This document shows, piece by piece, positions 48,130 to 56,415 of a DNA stretch of 64,000 nucleotides (within the stretch, counting starts at the first letter, position 1; every line of letters begins with the position of its first letter). The position numbers were made by a program, and so were the translations under genes. The notes beneath the pieces are model-generated. The model was not told the origin of the DNA, did no database searches, and worked only from the letters and a program-made list of their open reading frames with translations. This stretch comes from CALCKU01 sp964607445 (GTDB lineage: Bacteria > Pseudomonadota > Alphaproteobacteria > Caulobacterales > Maricaulaceae): contig CAZSKN010000004.1 of NCBI GenBank assembly GCA_964607445.1, positions 83,736 to 147,735 on the forward strand. Reading direction: 5' to 3'.

Positions 48130-48150
48130 AAGAGTATGTCAAATACTCTT
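48130..48150 (+). promoter_or_regulatory. Hairpin AAGAGTAT-GTCAA-ATACTCTT in the rpsU leader
   Basis: A perfect 8-bp stem with a 5-nt loop ends 30 bp before the rpsU start codon. Its place suggests a leader structure or operator; nothing more can be said. Confidence 0.4.
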
Positions 48151-48180
48151 AATTTTGATTTAGAAATGAGCTGAAACCAT

Positions 48181-48417
48181 ATGGTTGAAATTTACGTCCG
48201 CCAGAATAATGTCGATCAGGCCCTGCGTGCCTTGAAGAAAAAGCTTCAAAACGAAGGTGTTCTTCGTGAAATGAAAGCCCGTAAACATTATGAAAAGCCC
48301 TCTGAAAAACGTGTGCGCGAACAAGCAGAAGCTGTACGCCGCGCCCGCAAATTGGCGCGCAAACGCGCCCAACTTGAAGGCCTTATCCCAATGAAGAAAA
48401 AACCGCGCCGCCGTTAG
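48181..48417 (+). CDS. rpsU: 30S ribosomal protein S21
   Basis: A 78-residue basic protein (MVEIYVRQNNVDQALRALKK ... RKHYEKPSEKRVREQAEAVRRARKLARKR). A complete S21 with the long basic C-terminus typical of alphaproteobacteria. Single gene with its own terminator. Confidence 0.97.
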   Translation: MVEIYVRQNNVDQALRALKKKLQNEGVLREMKARKHYEKPSEKRVREQAEAVRRARKLARKRAQLEGLIPMKKKPRRR

Positions 48418-48430
48418 GCCGATCGCAATT

Positions 48431-48460
48431 AAAAAGCCGCTCAACTGAGCGGCTTTTTTT
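48431..48460 (+). terminator. Rho-independent terminator of rpsU
   Basis: Stem AGCCGCTC/GAGCGGCT with loop AACT, flanked by A5 and T7, starting 14 bp after the rpsU stop. It can act on both strands. The left inverted repeat of the IS remnant starts immediately after it. Confidence 0.95.
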
Positions 48461-48463
48461 AAC

Positions 48464-49232
48464 TAATACTGTTGAAAAACGCCTAGCGTAATTAGCCCAT
48501 TTCTGATTCATTTGTTTTATCGAAAGATGCGAAGAATTAGGCTATGATGGGACGATTGGAAGACGGAACGACCAAGCTGTTTTATGAGTTCTCGCTGGAA
48601 GATTTGGTTCCGCAAGGTCATTTGCTTCGCAAGATTGACCCGTTTCTCAACTTTGATGATTTGCGGGCTTTTCTCAACCTGGCTTACCGTTGGTTTTGCC
48701 AGTTGGGCATTAAGGACGTTGTCCCGAACCATTCAACATTCTCCAAAGCCCGACATGGGCAGTTCCGTAAAAGTGATTTATTCCGTAAACTCTTCGAACA
48801 GGTGGTTTTACGCTGTATGAGCAACGGCCTGATGAGAGCCAATGCAAGCGAGGCCCGCGCCATAGACAGAGGCGACCCCGTCGACTGGTCTGACCCCAAA
48901 ATTGCCTCTCGCCCCTTGACGGAGTATCTGGAGGCCATTGATCACGCCCGAGATGAAGAGGAAGCCCGGCGCAAGAAGATTCCCTGACCGACCCTACCAC
49001 ACGCTGGACGGCGGCTGTGAGCGGGCGGGCGTGATGCATTCCTTCTCGCGGCCACTGTCCAAAACTTACGAAAACTCACCCGGTACGCCCTTAAACACTC
49101 AAACCGAACACTTCTGATATCTGCACAAACACGGAAACAGAAAAATACCGGCACAAAGCCGTAACATAGATTGACAGCTCAACTCAAAGCGCCAGACGAT
49201 CAAAATAACCCGAGAGTTTTTCGGCAGTATTA
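48464..49232 (+). mobile_element. Internally deleted IS1182-like element with terminal inverted repeats
   Basis: Left end TAATACTGTTGAAAAAC (48464-48480) and right end GTTTTTCGGCAGTATTA (49216-49232) are inverted repeats matching at 15 of 17 positions. Between them lie the start and the end of an IS1182-type transposase without the catalytic middle. At about 770 bp it is a defective, possibly mobilisable derivative of a 1.5-kb class IS. A target duplication could not be defined with confidence. Confidence 0.75.
48544..49160 (+). pseudogene. IS1182-family transposase remnant
   Basis: The frame from 48544 carries the transposase N-terminus (LFYEFSLEDLVPQGHLLRKID), then jumps to NLAYRWFCQLG, NHSTFSKARHG and DPVDWSDP, with pieces missing between FDDLRAF and LNLAYRW and after CMSNGLM. 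It stops at 48987. A shifted frame then continues LTDPTTRWTAA, and another gives RDAFLLAATVQNLRKLT, matching the family's C-terminal end. The DDE catalytic core is absent, so no active enzyme can be made. Confidence 0.88.
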
Positions 49233-49266
49233 ACTAAAATATACGCGTTCCCAGATTTCGTAAGGT

Positions 49267-49659
49267 CTATTTCGTGACCCATTGCCCATTTTGGCGCATA
49301 ATCTTTGATCCTATCGGCGCTTTAGCAATTTGCTTTTCTCCTGTCAGCGCCGCGACAACTTCAACCGCAACATTTTGCTGACGCGCGAGACGGGTATAAA
49401 CGGACTTGCGACCAATATTGATCTCCCGCATGGCATTGACGACTGCTGGAGATGCAGAGCCCGAAACAAGTTCCAAATATCCGCTAGCGGTTTCACCGAC
49501 AAGGCCTTGGGCAATCGCTCTATCCACAACCGCTTTAGAGCCGGACTGAGCAAAGGCCGGACTTGCATTCAGTATCGAAACTGTCAAAATCGCGCCCCCT
49601 AAAATCGCAAAAGCGGCCATAGAGGCACTTAAAGATTTCATGAATGATTTCACTGTCAT
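49267..49659 (-). CDS. ydbL: YdbL-family protein (DUF1318)
   Basis: A 130-residue periplasmic protein with a long signal sequence (cleavage likely at ASPAFA) and the DUF1318 core (SGSKAVVDRAIAQGLVGETASGYLEL, NIGRKSVYTRLARQQNVAVEVVAALTG). In E. coli ydbL is the third gene after ydbH and ynbE and is thought to modulate the YdbH-YnbE bridge. It starts 11 bp after the ynbE stop. Confidence 0.92.
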   Translation of the reverse strand: MTVKSFMKSLSASMAAFAILGGAILTVSILNASPAFAQSGSKAVVDRAIAQGLVGETASGYLELVSGSASPAVVNAMREINIGRKSVYTRLARQQNVAVEVVAALTGEKQIAKAPIGSKIMRQNGQWVTK

Positions 49660-49670
49660 ATCCTGTCCTC

Positions 49671-49865
49671 CTAGAACAAGTCTGGGTTATCTGCGATCAG
49701 CTCTTCTACATCTTTATCCAATCGGACTCGGACTTCCTGATCAATCTTTACGTTCAACTCGATACGAATGGGCTCTGCTGGGGCGACAATCTGCACTTTA
49801 GGCTGACACGCACCCAGAACCAGAAAACCGATAACGCCTATTGTTGTTTTCCTAATATTCTTCAC
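49671..49865 (-). CDS. ynbE: YnbE-family outer-membrane lipoprotein
   Basis: A 64-residue lipoprotein with lipobox LGAC and the strongly conserved IELNVKIDQEVRVRLDKDVE segment. In E. coli YnbE multimerises and binds YdbH to link it with the outer membrane. GTG 49865, with an AGAAGGG site, is chosen because it gives the usual family length and places the signal at the N-terminus; the frame extends up to 49916. Confidence 0.92.
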   Translation of the reverse strand: MKNIRKTTIGVIGFLVLGACQPKVQIVAPAEPIRIELNVKIDQEVRVRLDKDVEELIADNPDLF

Positions 49866-49953
49866 GATATATACCCTTCTTAAGCTGAACTTGGCATTAA
49901 TACGGTGTTGTGCCACATACAGCTTGAGTTTGAAAGCGGCCCCTAGACTTTAC

Positions 49954-50811
49954 CTATAAAACGTCCCCGTCAACACTTTCTGTCATCACACGGAAACGGT
50001 CTTTTACCGCTTTAAGTTCCGGATAAAGCTTATGCGCCTCTTTATAGGCTTCTAAGGCTTCTGCATTACGTCCTACACGTTCAAATACATTGCCTAATGT
50101 CCAAAGCGCATAAAAATGCCGAGGTTCTAATATCAAAGCCTCTGTCACATCAATAAATGCACGGTTGAAATCTTTTTCTTCCAAAGCCAGACGTGCAGAA
50201 CGTGACCACCCCTCGGAATAATCGGGTGAAAGCTGTGTGACATGATCAAACATTCGCCGGGCCAGCGCTATATTACCACGTTTTTGCGCCGCCGTTCCTC
50301 GCCGTAAAATGAAATTCACACTTTCAGAACCTGAATCCAACCAAATTGCCCATATATCTTCGGCAATCAATGCCGCCGTTTCGGCATTATCTTCCGCACC
50401 AATACGCTGAAACAGAAGATCAAGACGCACGTCTCGTTCCTGTGCCTTTGTCAATTTTGAATAATCGGGTGCGGTGTCATTTTTGGCAAGACCAGACTCT
50501 GTCTCTTCATGAATGACGTCGTCCCCGATGGCCCCGTCCGCCTGATTTTCAATTACGGGTAAGTCTTTTAAAAGCTCGGAGATATCCGGTAGCGGTCGGT
50601 CAGGCGCAAGATCATCCGGATCCGGAGCCTGCAAGTCTCCTGGAATATCTAGGGTATCCGGGGTCGTTTCAGGAGCCTTTTTCGGAGCCGTTTCAGGACT
50701 TAAATTGGCATCCGGTTGTGCGCTAGGCGCAGTTTGTGCTGTAGCCTGTGATGTCAGCATAGTTAAGCCTATATAAAGACTAACGCAGGATCGGGCTAAG
50801 AGCTTATACAT
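49954..50811 (-). CDS. Periplasmic TPR protein
   Basis: A 285-residue exported protein with a signal peptide (MYKLLARSCVSLYIGL ... ATAQ). A Pro/Asp-rich linker (about 30-100) precedes at least three tetratricopeptide repeats (about 165-270, e.g. PDYSEGWSRSARLALEEKDF and ALWTLGNVFERVGRNAEALE). TPR domains mediate protein contacts; partner unknown. It lies 88 bp upstream of ynbE on the same strand and could be co-transcribed. Confidence 0.85.
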   Translation of the reverse strand: MYKLLARSCVSLYIGLTMLTSQATAQTAPSAQPDANLSPETAPKKAPETTPDTLDIPGDLQAPDPDDLAPDRPLPDISELLKDLPVIENQADGAIGDDVIHEETESGLAKNDTAPDYSKLTKAQERDVRLDLLFQRIGAEDNAETAALIAEDIWAIWLDSGSESVNFILRRGTAAQKRGNIALARRMFDHVTQLSPDYSEGWSRSARLALEEKDFNRAFIDVTEALILEPRHFYALWTLGNVFERVGRNAEALEAYKEAHKLYPELKAVKDRFRVMTESVDGDVL

Positions 50812-50905
50812 GCAGATATAGTGACGCCTCTGGCCATATCTGACAAGAGGCGTGATCAGTTTTTAAACACGAAAACCGTAGTTATAATAAATACGCAGAG
50901 CCGAT

Positions 50906-51031
50906 TTAACCCTGACGTGCTTTAAAACGCGGGTCCGTTTTATTGATCACATAAAGACGTCCCTTACGACGCACAATTTGGCAGTCGCGGTGGCGATTTT
51001 TTAAAGATTTTAAAGAGCTGCGAACTTTCAT
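50906..51031 (-). CDS. rpmJ: 50S ribosomal protein L36
   Basis: A 41-residue protein read from ATG 51031: MKVRSSLKSLKNRHRDCQIV, then RRKGRLYVINKTDPRFKARQG, ending at TAA 50906. This is the alternative L36 form with the four-Cys zinc knuckle largely lost (only one Cys), as is usual in alphaproteobacteria. Free-standing. Confidence 0.97.
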   Translation of the reverse strand: MKVRSSLKSLKNRHRDCQIVRRKGRLYVINKTDPRFKARQG

Positions 51032-51160
51032 GACGCGCACCTTTTGGTTAAATTACAAATTCGATGTGCGCGTATAGGTGCGTCGCCCGGTGAAGTCAAT
51101 ATCATTTTACTCTGATTTCTAAGCTGGAATCTACTTGCAAATCAGTTTACCCATAAGCCT

Positions 51161-52423
51161 ATGTGGAAACGACCTCACTTTAAAGCATTGATATTTTTTG
51201 CGATGATCAGCGCTCTCGCGCTACCCGCGTGCGCGCTCACACCTCAAGAGGTTGTTCCGCGTCCCAAACCCAACCTCAGTTTGGAGAAAGCTCAAAAGCG
51301 TAAATTTAATGATTGGAAACGAGACTTCACGAAACGCGCCATTTCCAAAGGCTATAACCGCGCTGAAGTTACCCGTCTGATTGCGCTCGCGAAAATTAAT
51401 CCTCTGGCTCTGGAACGCGACAAAAAACAACCCGAATTCGTCAAACCTATCTGGTCCTATGTTGAAGGCGCAGCCTCGCAGACCCGAATTCAGGAAGGTC
51501 AAGCCAAACTCCAAGACACGCAAGCAATTTTTGACCAGCTTGATGCGGCCTATGGTGTCCCACGCCATGTATTGACTGCTATTTGGGGTTTGGAAACCTC
51601 CTATGGGCGTATTCTTGGACGGCATAATATTATCGATGCCCTGTCAACCTTTGCCTTTGACGGCCGTCGCATGGCGTTTGGCGAAGAACAGCTTTTCGCT
51701 GTCCTGGATTTGTTAAAAAGTAAAGCTGTACGACCCGCGCAACTCAAAGGATCGTGGGCCGGTGCAATGGGAATGACACAATTTATCCCGACGACGTTTC
51801 GAGATTACGCCGTCGACTTTGATAAAAACGGCAATAAAGACTTATGGACTTCTCGCGCCGACGCCTTGGGCTCTGCGGCCCATTATCTATTGCGCCAAGG
51901 CTGGCAGAAAGGCGCGCCTATCCTGGCGGAAGTCAAGGTGCCGAGCGGATTTGATTTCTCGGTCGCCGATGGACGCAAAAAAACACTCAGAGAATGGGAA
52001 GCTTTAGGCATAGCCCCATTTGCAGGACAGAACTGGTCCAATTCAGCCCGTCAACTCGATGCAAAACTGCTTGTTCCCGCAGGCGAATCTGGGCCAAAGC
52101 TCCTGACATTTAAGAATTTTGACGTCATCAAGCGCTATAATAATTCCACAAGCTATGTTTTAGGTATTACTACATTGGCCAATGCACTTCGTGGACAGAA
52201 AACAATTCAAACTTCATGGCCCAAAGGTGAAACACCTTTGACATTGTCCGAACGCAAAACCCTGCAACAAAAATTGACGGATAAGGGGTATGATACATAT
52301 GGCATAGACGGACAGATTGGACCCAATACGCGCAAGGCGATTCGGGCTTGGCAAGCCGCGAACGGATTTGCCCAAGACGGCTATATAACACGTGCGCAAT
52401 TCGCCAAAATTTCGAGTAGATAA
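51161..52423 (+). CDS. Lytic murein transglycosylase (MltB-like) with peptidoglycan-binding domain
   Basis: A 420-residue envelope enzyme that cleaves the glycan strand of peptidoglycan to 1,6-anhydro products. It has an N-terminal signal (lipobox-like LPACAL). The SLT/MltB domain spans about 40-330 with the catalytic Glu in IWGLETSYGRI and GAMGMTQFIPTTF. A C-terminal PG_binding_1 domain (about 360-420, LTDKGYDTYGIDGQIGPNTRKAIRAW) follows. Complete. Confidence 0.93.
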   Translation: MWKRPHFKALIFFAMISALALPACALTPQEVVPRPKPNLSLEKAQKRKFNDWKRDFTKRAISKGYNRAEVTRLIALAKINPLALERDKKQPEFVKPIWSYVEGAASQTRIQEGQAKLQDTQAIFDQLDAAYGVPRHVLTAIWGLETSYGRILGRHNIIDALSTFAFDGRRMAFGEEQLFAVLDLLKSKAVRPAQLKGSWAGAMGMTQFIPTTFRDYAVDFDKNGNKDLWTSRADALGSAAHYLLRQGWQKGAPILAEVKVPSGFDFSVADGRKKTLREWEALGIAPFAGQNWSNSARQLDAKLLVPAGESGPKLLTFKNFDVIKRYNNSTSYVLGITTLANALRGQKTIQTSWPKGETPLTLSERKTLQQKLTDKGYDTYGIDGQIGPNTRKAIRAWQAANGFAQDGYITRAQFAKISSR

Positions 52424-52527
52424 TACATAATATTATCTTTTTGCATCCTCCAAATTAATACAGCTTAGGACTAGGGGTTTCTTATTTTACATGCTAAAGA
52501 CCCGTGGAATTCATCTTGGAGGATAAT

Positions 52528-53070
52528 ATGACACGTATTTTAATGATTGCACTTGCAACAACGGCCCTAACATTAGGCGCATGTAGCGCGGCGGATTCCG
52601 CAGCCGAGAAAGCCAAAGCCACTGCAACTGAAACCGCCGCTAAAGCTAAAGAAACAGCGACAGAAGCTGCGAAAAACTCTGCAAGTAGCGTTACCGATGT
52701 TAAAGACGCCATGAAAGAAAAGGGCGAAGCCATGATGGACGACGCCAAGGGCAAAGCTGACGCCATGATGGATGACGCCAAGGGAAAAGCCGACGCCATG
52801 ATGGATGACGCCAAGGGNNNNNNNNNNNNNNNNNNNNNNNNNNNNNNNNNNNNNNNNNNNNNNNNNNNNNNNNNNNNNNNNNNNNNNNNNNNNNNNNNNN
52901 NNNNNNNNNNNNNNNNNAAAGCCGACGCCATGATGGATGACGCCAAGGGAAAAGCTGATTCTTATGGTTCAGATGCCAAAGCCAAAGCGGACGCCATGAA
53001 AGAAAAAGGCGAAGCGATGACACATAAGGCCAAAGAAAAAGCCGAGTCATATGGCTCAGATAAAGAGTAA
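52528..53070 (+). CDS. Lipoprotein with 11-residue LEA-like tandem repeats, interrupted by a gap
   Basis: A small lipoprotein (lipobox LGAC; GGAGG ribosome site) that is otherwise made of Ala/Lys/Glu/Asp-rich helix. From about residue 60 the unit KADAMMDDAKG (33 bp) repeats in tandem, with at least two copies on the left and one on the right of a 100-N gap. KADAMKEKGEAM units flank it. The periodicity resembles LEA/apolipoprotein-type amphipathic helices. True length and copy number are unknown because the assembly broke in the repeat. A stress-protective or envelope-associated role is only a guess. Confidence 0.8.
   Translation: MTRILMIALATTALTLGACSAADSAAEKAKATATETAAKAKETATEAAKNSASSVTDVKDAMKEKGEAMMDDAKGKADAMMDDAKGKADAMMDDAKXXXXXXXXXXXXXXXXXXXXXXXXXXXXXXXXXXKADAMMDDAKGKADSYGSDAKAKADAMKEKGEAMTHKAKEKAESYGSDKE
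52720..52950 (+). repeat. 33-bp tandem repeat array with assembly gap
   Basis: Near-identical 33-bp units encoding KADAMMDDAKG run into and out of the 100-N gap at 52818-52917. Adjacent copies are almost identical in DNA, implying recent amplification and explaining the assembly break. Confidence 0.9.
52818..52917. other. Assembly gap of 100 N
   Basis: Placeholder of exactly 100 N within the 33-bp repeat array. The reading frame cannot be followed through it. Confidence 0.97.
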
Positions 53071-53111
53071 GTCCATTACGCTTTAGCATTACACTAATAT
53101 GCACATTAATT

Positions 53112-53135
53112 ACGCGCCTTAGGGCGCGTTTTTTT
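53112..53135 (+). terminator. Rho-independent terminator after the repeat lipoprotein
   Basis: Stem CGCGCC/GGCGCG with loop TTAG followed by seven T, 42 bp after the stop codon. Confidence 0.92.
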
Positions 53136-53170
53136 ATAGGCAGTTCAGCCCATTAGAGTTAAAAGCTCAT

Positions 53171-54979
53171 ATGCCCGCCCCGCAACCCCTTACCGCTAGC
53201 CCTGCCCCCACACTTGATTGGTCCCGTCCGGGTGTGCCGGCAGCAAAAACCTTTGGGGATGTTTATTTTAGTACTGACGGCGGGTTGGAAGAATGCCGAA
53301 CTGTATTTTTAACCGGATGCGGTCTCCCTGCCGGATGGATGAACACGCCTACATATGCTATTGGGGAGCTGGGTTTTGGATCTGGGCTTAATTTTCTGAC
53401 GACCTGGCAAATGTGGGACGACAGCCAGGCAGGCGGGCATTTACACTTTATTTCTGTCGAAAAATTTCCATTTACGCGCGACGAGCTTTTACAAGCCCTA
53501 AGTGTCTGGCCAGAGTTAAAAGTAAAGGCAAACAGCTTGGCTCAATTATGGCCGGGACGCGTCAAAGGCTTTCACCGTTTACACATAGCTGAAAATGTCA
53601 CACTCACGCTCATCCATGATGATATTCATCCTGCCCTCAACAGCTTGGACGCCCATATAGACGCATGGTTTTTGGATGGGTTCAGCCCGGCCAAAAACCC
53701 CGATATGTGGTCAGAGACAGCCATGAAAGCCTTAGCTAAACTCTCAAAACTCGGGACGAGGCTAGCGAGTTTTTCTGTCGCTGGAACCGTTCGAACCGCA
53801 CTTTCCAATGCCGGATTTACGGTTATAAAAAAACCGGGGTTTGGTCGAAAACGCCATCGTCTTGAAGCTGTCTATTCGCACCCAACATCAAGCCAAACGT
53901 CATCACCTCATCGGGTTGCGCCCAAGGTGTTACAAACCCGCCGACCTATTAAGCCTGTCATCATTGGCGGCGGGATCGCTGGCGCCTCTATCGCGCGAGC
54001 CTTTTTAAGGCACGGAATAGTCCCGACAATCTGTGAACCTGATCAGGCGTTAGGTCTTGAAAACGGCCGCGCCGCCAGTGGAAATCCCGCCGCTATAATC
54101 AAACCACGACTGGATTTACAGGACAGGCCCGAAGCCCGGTTTTTCCTTGCTAGCTATCTTCATGCCCTATCTGCCTATCAAGACAGCGGCGCCGTCTTGC
54201 ATCAAGGTATACATCATATTGCAAAGTCTGTTGAGGATGTTGCACGCTTCACCAAACTTATGGATCAAGCGCCACTTTCCAGTGACCATTTTGAGGTTCA
54301 GGGTGATACAATAATGTATAAAAGCGCGCTGGTCATTCGACCTCAAACGGCAAGAGCTCATTTCACACACGGAGCCTCATATATTCACGCCCGAGTCAAA
54401 CGACTGGATAAAACCCCCCAAGGATGGGCTTTGTATAATAAAAAAGACGCCTTAATTACACACACATCAGAGGTTATACTCTGTGCAGGCGCAGATATTT
54501 CACAACTCAAAATTCAACCTATCCATTCGGATTTCATGCATAATCTAAGATATTCGCGTGGGCAGTTAACATGGGCGCAGGCCGACGCTCGCCTCCCAAC
54601 GCCTCTGACCTATGGAGGATATGCAATACCCTTAAATACCGGCATTTTACTGGGCGCAACACATGCGCGTTTAAGCGATGACGCGCCTTATGCGTTACGT
54701 CAAGATGATGATCTGGACAACTTCAATAAATTTCAACAGTTTACGGGGTTCAGCCTTATGCCCAGCACAAAAACATCCCGGGCCAGCATCCGTGTCACCA
54801 GTTCTAATACGCTCCCGCGAGCGGGCCTGATAGACGAAGGCCTATGGGGATTAAGTGGATTAGGGTCTCGGGGATTTGTTTTTGCGCCGCTATTAGGCGA
54901 ACATATTGTCAGTCACATTTTAAACTCTCCCAGACCATTAGAAAAAGCCGTGTCTGACCGGTTTTCTTTCCAATCGTAA
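53171..54979 (+). CDS. mnmC: Bifunctional tRNA mnm5s2U biosynthesis protein MnmC
   Basis: A 602-residue fusion that completes the wobble-uridine modification mnm5s2U34. The N-terminal methyltransferase (about 1-240) has the SAM motif GELGFGSGLNFLT and DAWFLDGFSPAKNPDMW. The C-terminal FAD oxidoreductase (about 255-600) has the dinucleotide fold VIIGGGIAGASIARAF and ends with LSGLGSRGFVFAPLLGE. Both halves are complete. The weak ribosome site leaves the exact start slightly open. Confidence 0.95.
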   Translation: MPAPQPLTASPAPTLDWSRPGVPAAKTFGDVYFSTDGGLEECRTVFLTGCGLPAGWMNTPTYAIGELGFGSGLNFLTTWQMWDDSQAGGHLHFISVEKFPFTRDELLQALSVWPELKVKANSLAQLWPGRVKGFHRLHIAENVTLTLIHDDIHPALNSLDAHIDAWFLDGFSPAKNPDMWSETAMKALAKLSKLGTRLASFSVAGTVRTALSNAGFTVIKKPGFGRKRHRLEAVYSHPTSSQTSSPHRVAPKVLQTRRPIKPVIIGGGIAGASIARAFLRHGIVPTICEPDQALGLENGRAASGNPAAIIKPRLDLQDRPEARFFLASYLHALSAYQDSGAVLHQGIHHIAKSVEDVARFTKLMDQAPLSSDHFEVQGDTIMYKSALVIRPQTARAHFTHGASYIHARVKRLDKTPQGWALYNKKDALITHTSEVILCAGADISQLKIQPIHSDFMHNLRYSRGQLTWAQADARLPTPLTYGGYAIPLNTGILLGATHARLSDDAPYALRQDDDLDNFNKFQQFTGFSLMPSTKTSRASIRVTSSNTLPRAGLIDEGLWGLSGLGSRGFVFAPLLGEHIVSHILNSPRPLEKAVSDRFSFQS

Positions 54980-54998
54980 TAGGTGCAGAGTTAATTTA

Positions 54999-55066
54999 GG
55001 AACGTGTTGTGCGGCGAGAGAGAAGCCCAACCACAAACACGTTCCCACATGCCGTTAACAACGGCA
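54999..55066. repeat. Two hairpins between convergent mnmC and the psp operon
   Basis: GGAACGTGTTGTG (54999-55011) pairs with CACAAACACGTTCC (55032-55045), allowing one bulge. TGCCGTT-AAC-AACGGCA follows (55050-55066). Neither has a T tract. They sit where two transcription units meet and may act as a bidirectional stop or RNA-stability element. Confidence 0.6.
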
Positions 55067-55094
55067 ATGTTAGATCCCATATTTTAATCAGGTT

Positions 55095-56135
55095 TTAGCG
55101 GTTTCGTATGGTGATATCGGACGCCCCGCTTTCGCGTTTAGAGACATCCCCAGTGACTTTGTAGACAAAGACATCACTGGCACCAGTCGCATTTATAATG
55201 GCGTCTTTCGCAACGCCACCAAAATCAATATCGCTGGACCCGGACGCCGAAATACGTAATGTTTCAACGGACCCAGCGTCAATATCAACATTTCCGCTTC
55301 CGGTAACATTCAACAGCACATTGCCGTTCACAGTTTCAATGTCAAAATCACCAGATCCACGGCTTTCATAAGACACATCGCCAGATATAATATCTCCGGA
55401 AAAATCTCCAGAACCCCGACTTATGACCGTTAACGGCCCGCGAATATCTCCAACCTCAATATCGCCTGATCCACTCAATCGAAACTCACCTGACTTTATA
55501 TCATCTAATGCAATATCGCCCGATCCAGTGCTTGTGGCTGTCACCGCCCCGATATCACCGCCTTCGAAATCTCCGGACCCGCGAATATCTATATCTAACC
55601 ATTCTATATCATCTGCGCTCATATCGCTGGTGCCGTTCAATCGTATCTGCGCGCCGCCTTTAATATCTTCCATATCGATCTGACCGCAAGATTTAAGGTT
55701 GATATCGGTACTACCGACATCTCCGGTAGCCATAAAGGGGATAGCATTGCGTATAATAAGGTGGGCATTATCAGGCGCCGAAATTGTCAGCTTCGGATAA
55801 TCCTTCAGGTTTTTATACCCGCCTGATTGGCTTTTTTTAATGCCTGATTTGGCAGACCATTGAATATTCAAACTTGTGTAATGCCCCGAACATTTATTGC
55901 CATCAGGATGGGTTACTCCCCCGTCAATCGAGAGGACATTTCCATTGTTTTTAACCAATACATCCCCGTCATTTTTGGCTTTCGTAATGGCTAACGCATG
56001 GCTTTCACCTGTATTTACAATAAGCGTTCCAATAAAGTTTTCAATTTGCAAAACTGGGGCGTGCGACAACTCGTCGGCAAAACTCGGACTAACGCTAAAG
56101 GCTAAAATCGCGGTCGTAAAACATAAGGATCTCAC
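55095..56135 (-). CDS. DUF2807 (GIN-domain) secreted protein at the end of the psp operon
   Basis: A 346-residue protein with a signal peptide (MRSLCFTTAILAFSVSPSFA). The rest is a right-handed beta-solenoid of DUF2807 type: the triplet Ser-Gly-Asp recurs about every 17-20 residues (RGSGDFEGGDI, TGSGDIALDDI, SGSGDIEVGDI, RGSGDFSGDII). It starts at GTG with a strong AGGAGG site, 9 bp after the stop of the 75-residue gene, so it belongs to the psp transcription unit. Function unknown; GIN proteins are found beside PspC-like genes in other bacteria as well. Confidence 0.85.
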   Translation of the reverse strand: MRSLCFTTAILAFSVSPSFADELSHAPVLQIENFIGTLIVNTGESHALAITKAKNDGDVLVKNNGNVLSIDGGVTHPDGNKCSGHYTSLNIQWSAKSGIKKSQSGGYKNLKDYPKLTISAPDNAHLIIRNAIPFMATGDVGSTDINLKSCGQIDMEDIKGGAQIRLNGTSDMSADDIEWLDIDIRGSGDFEGGDIGAVTATSTGSGDIALDDIKSGEFRLSGSGDIEVGDIRGPLTVISRGSGDFSGDIISGDVSYESRGSGDFDIETVNGNVLLNVTGSGNVDIDAGSVETLRISASGSSDIDFGGVAKDAIINATGASDVFVYKVTGDVSKRESGASDITIRNR

Positions 56136-56144
56136 GATAACCTC

Positions 56145-56372
56145 CTACAAGCTCAAGCGTACAGTACGCCCGGACTTTAAAACAAAGATTATTGCCAACC
56201 CTTTATCTGGCGTGATTACGCTGGAAATTCCTTTGGATGTCGCTTTAAACTTTATGGGGCCCGTTGCAATTTCAACGGCTTTAGGGGCCAGATTACTTAC
56301 CTGTACATCTGCGGCACCCGCGCCTAACGCGCTTACACTTACTGCACTTATGAGGATTGTCTTGATCATCAT
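56145..56372 (-). CDS. 75-residue exported protein in the psp operon
   Basis: Starts MMIKTILISAVSVSALGAGA, a signal peptide with likely cleavage after AGA, followed by about 55 residues of beta-type sequence (VQVSNLAPKAVEIATG, IFVLKSGRTVRLSL). The start has the strong site GGGAGAGAG. It sits between pspC and the DUF2807 gene. No family recognised. Confidence 0.7.
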   Translation of the reverse strand: MMIKTILISAVSVSALGAGAADVQVSNLAPKAVEIATGPIKFKATSKGISSVITPDKGLAIIFVLKSGRTVRLSL

Positions 56373-56415
56373 CTCTCTCCCGTTTGGAGTCCCTATAGAT
56401 TGGGATTAATTGACA

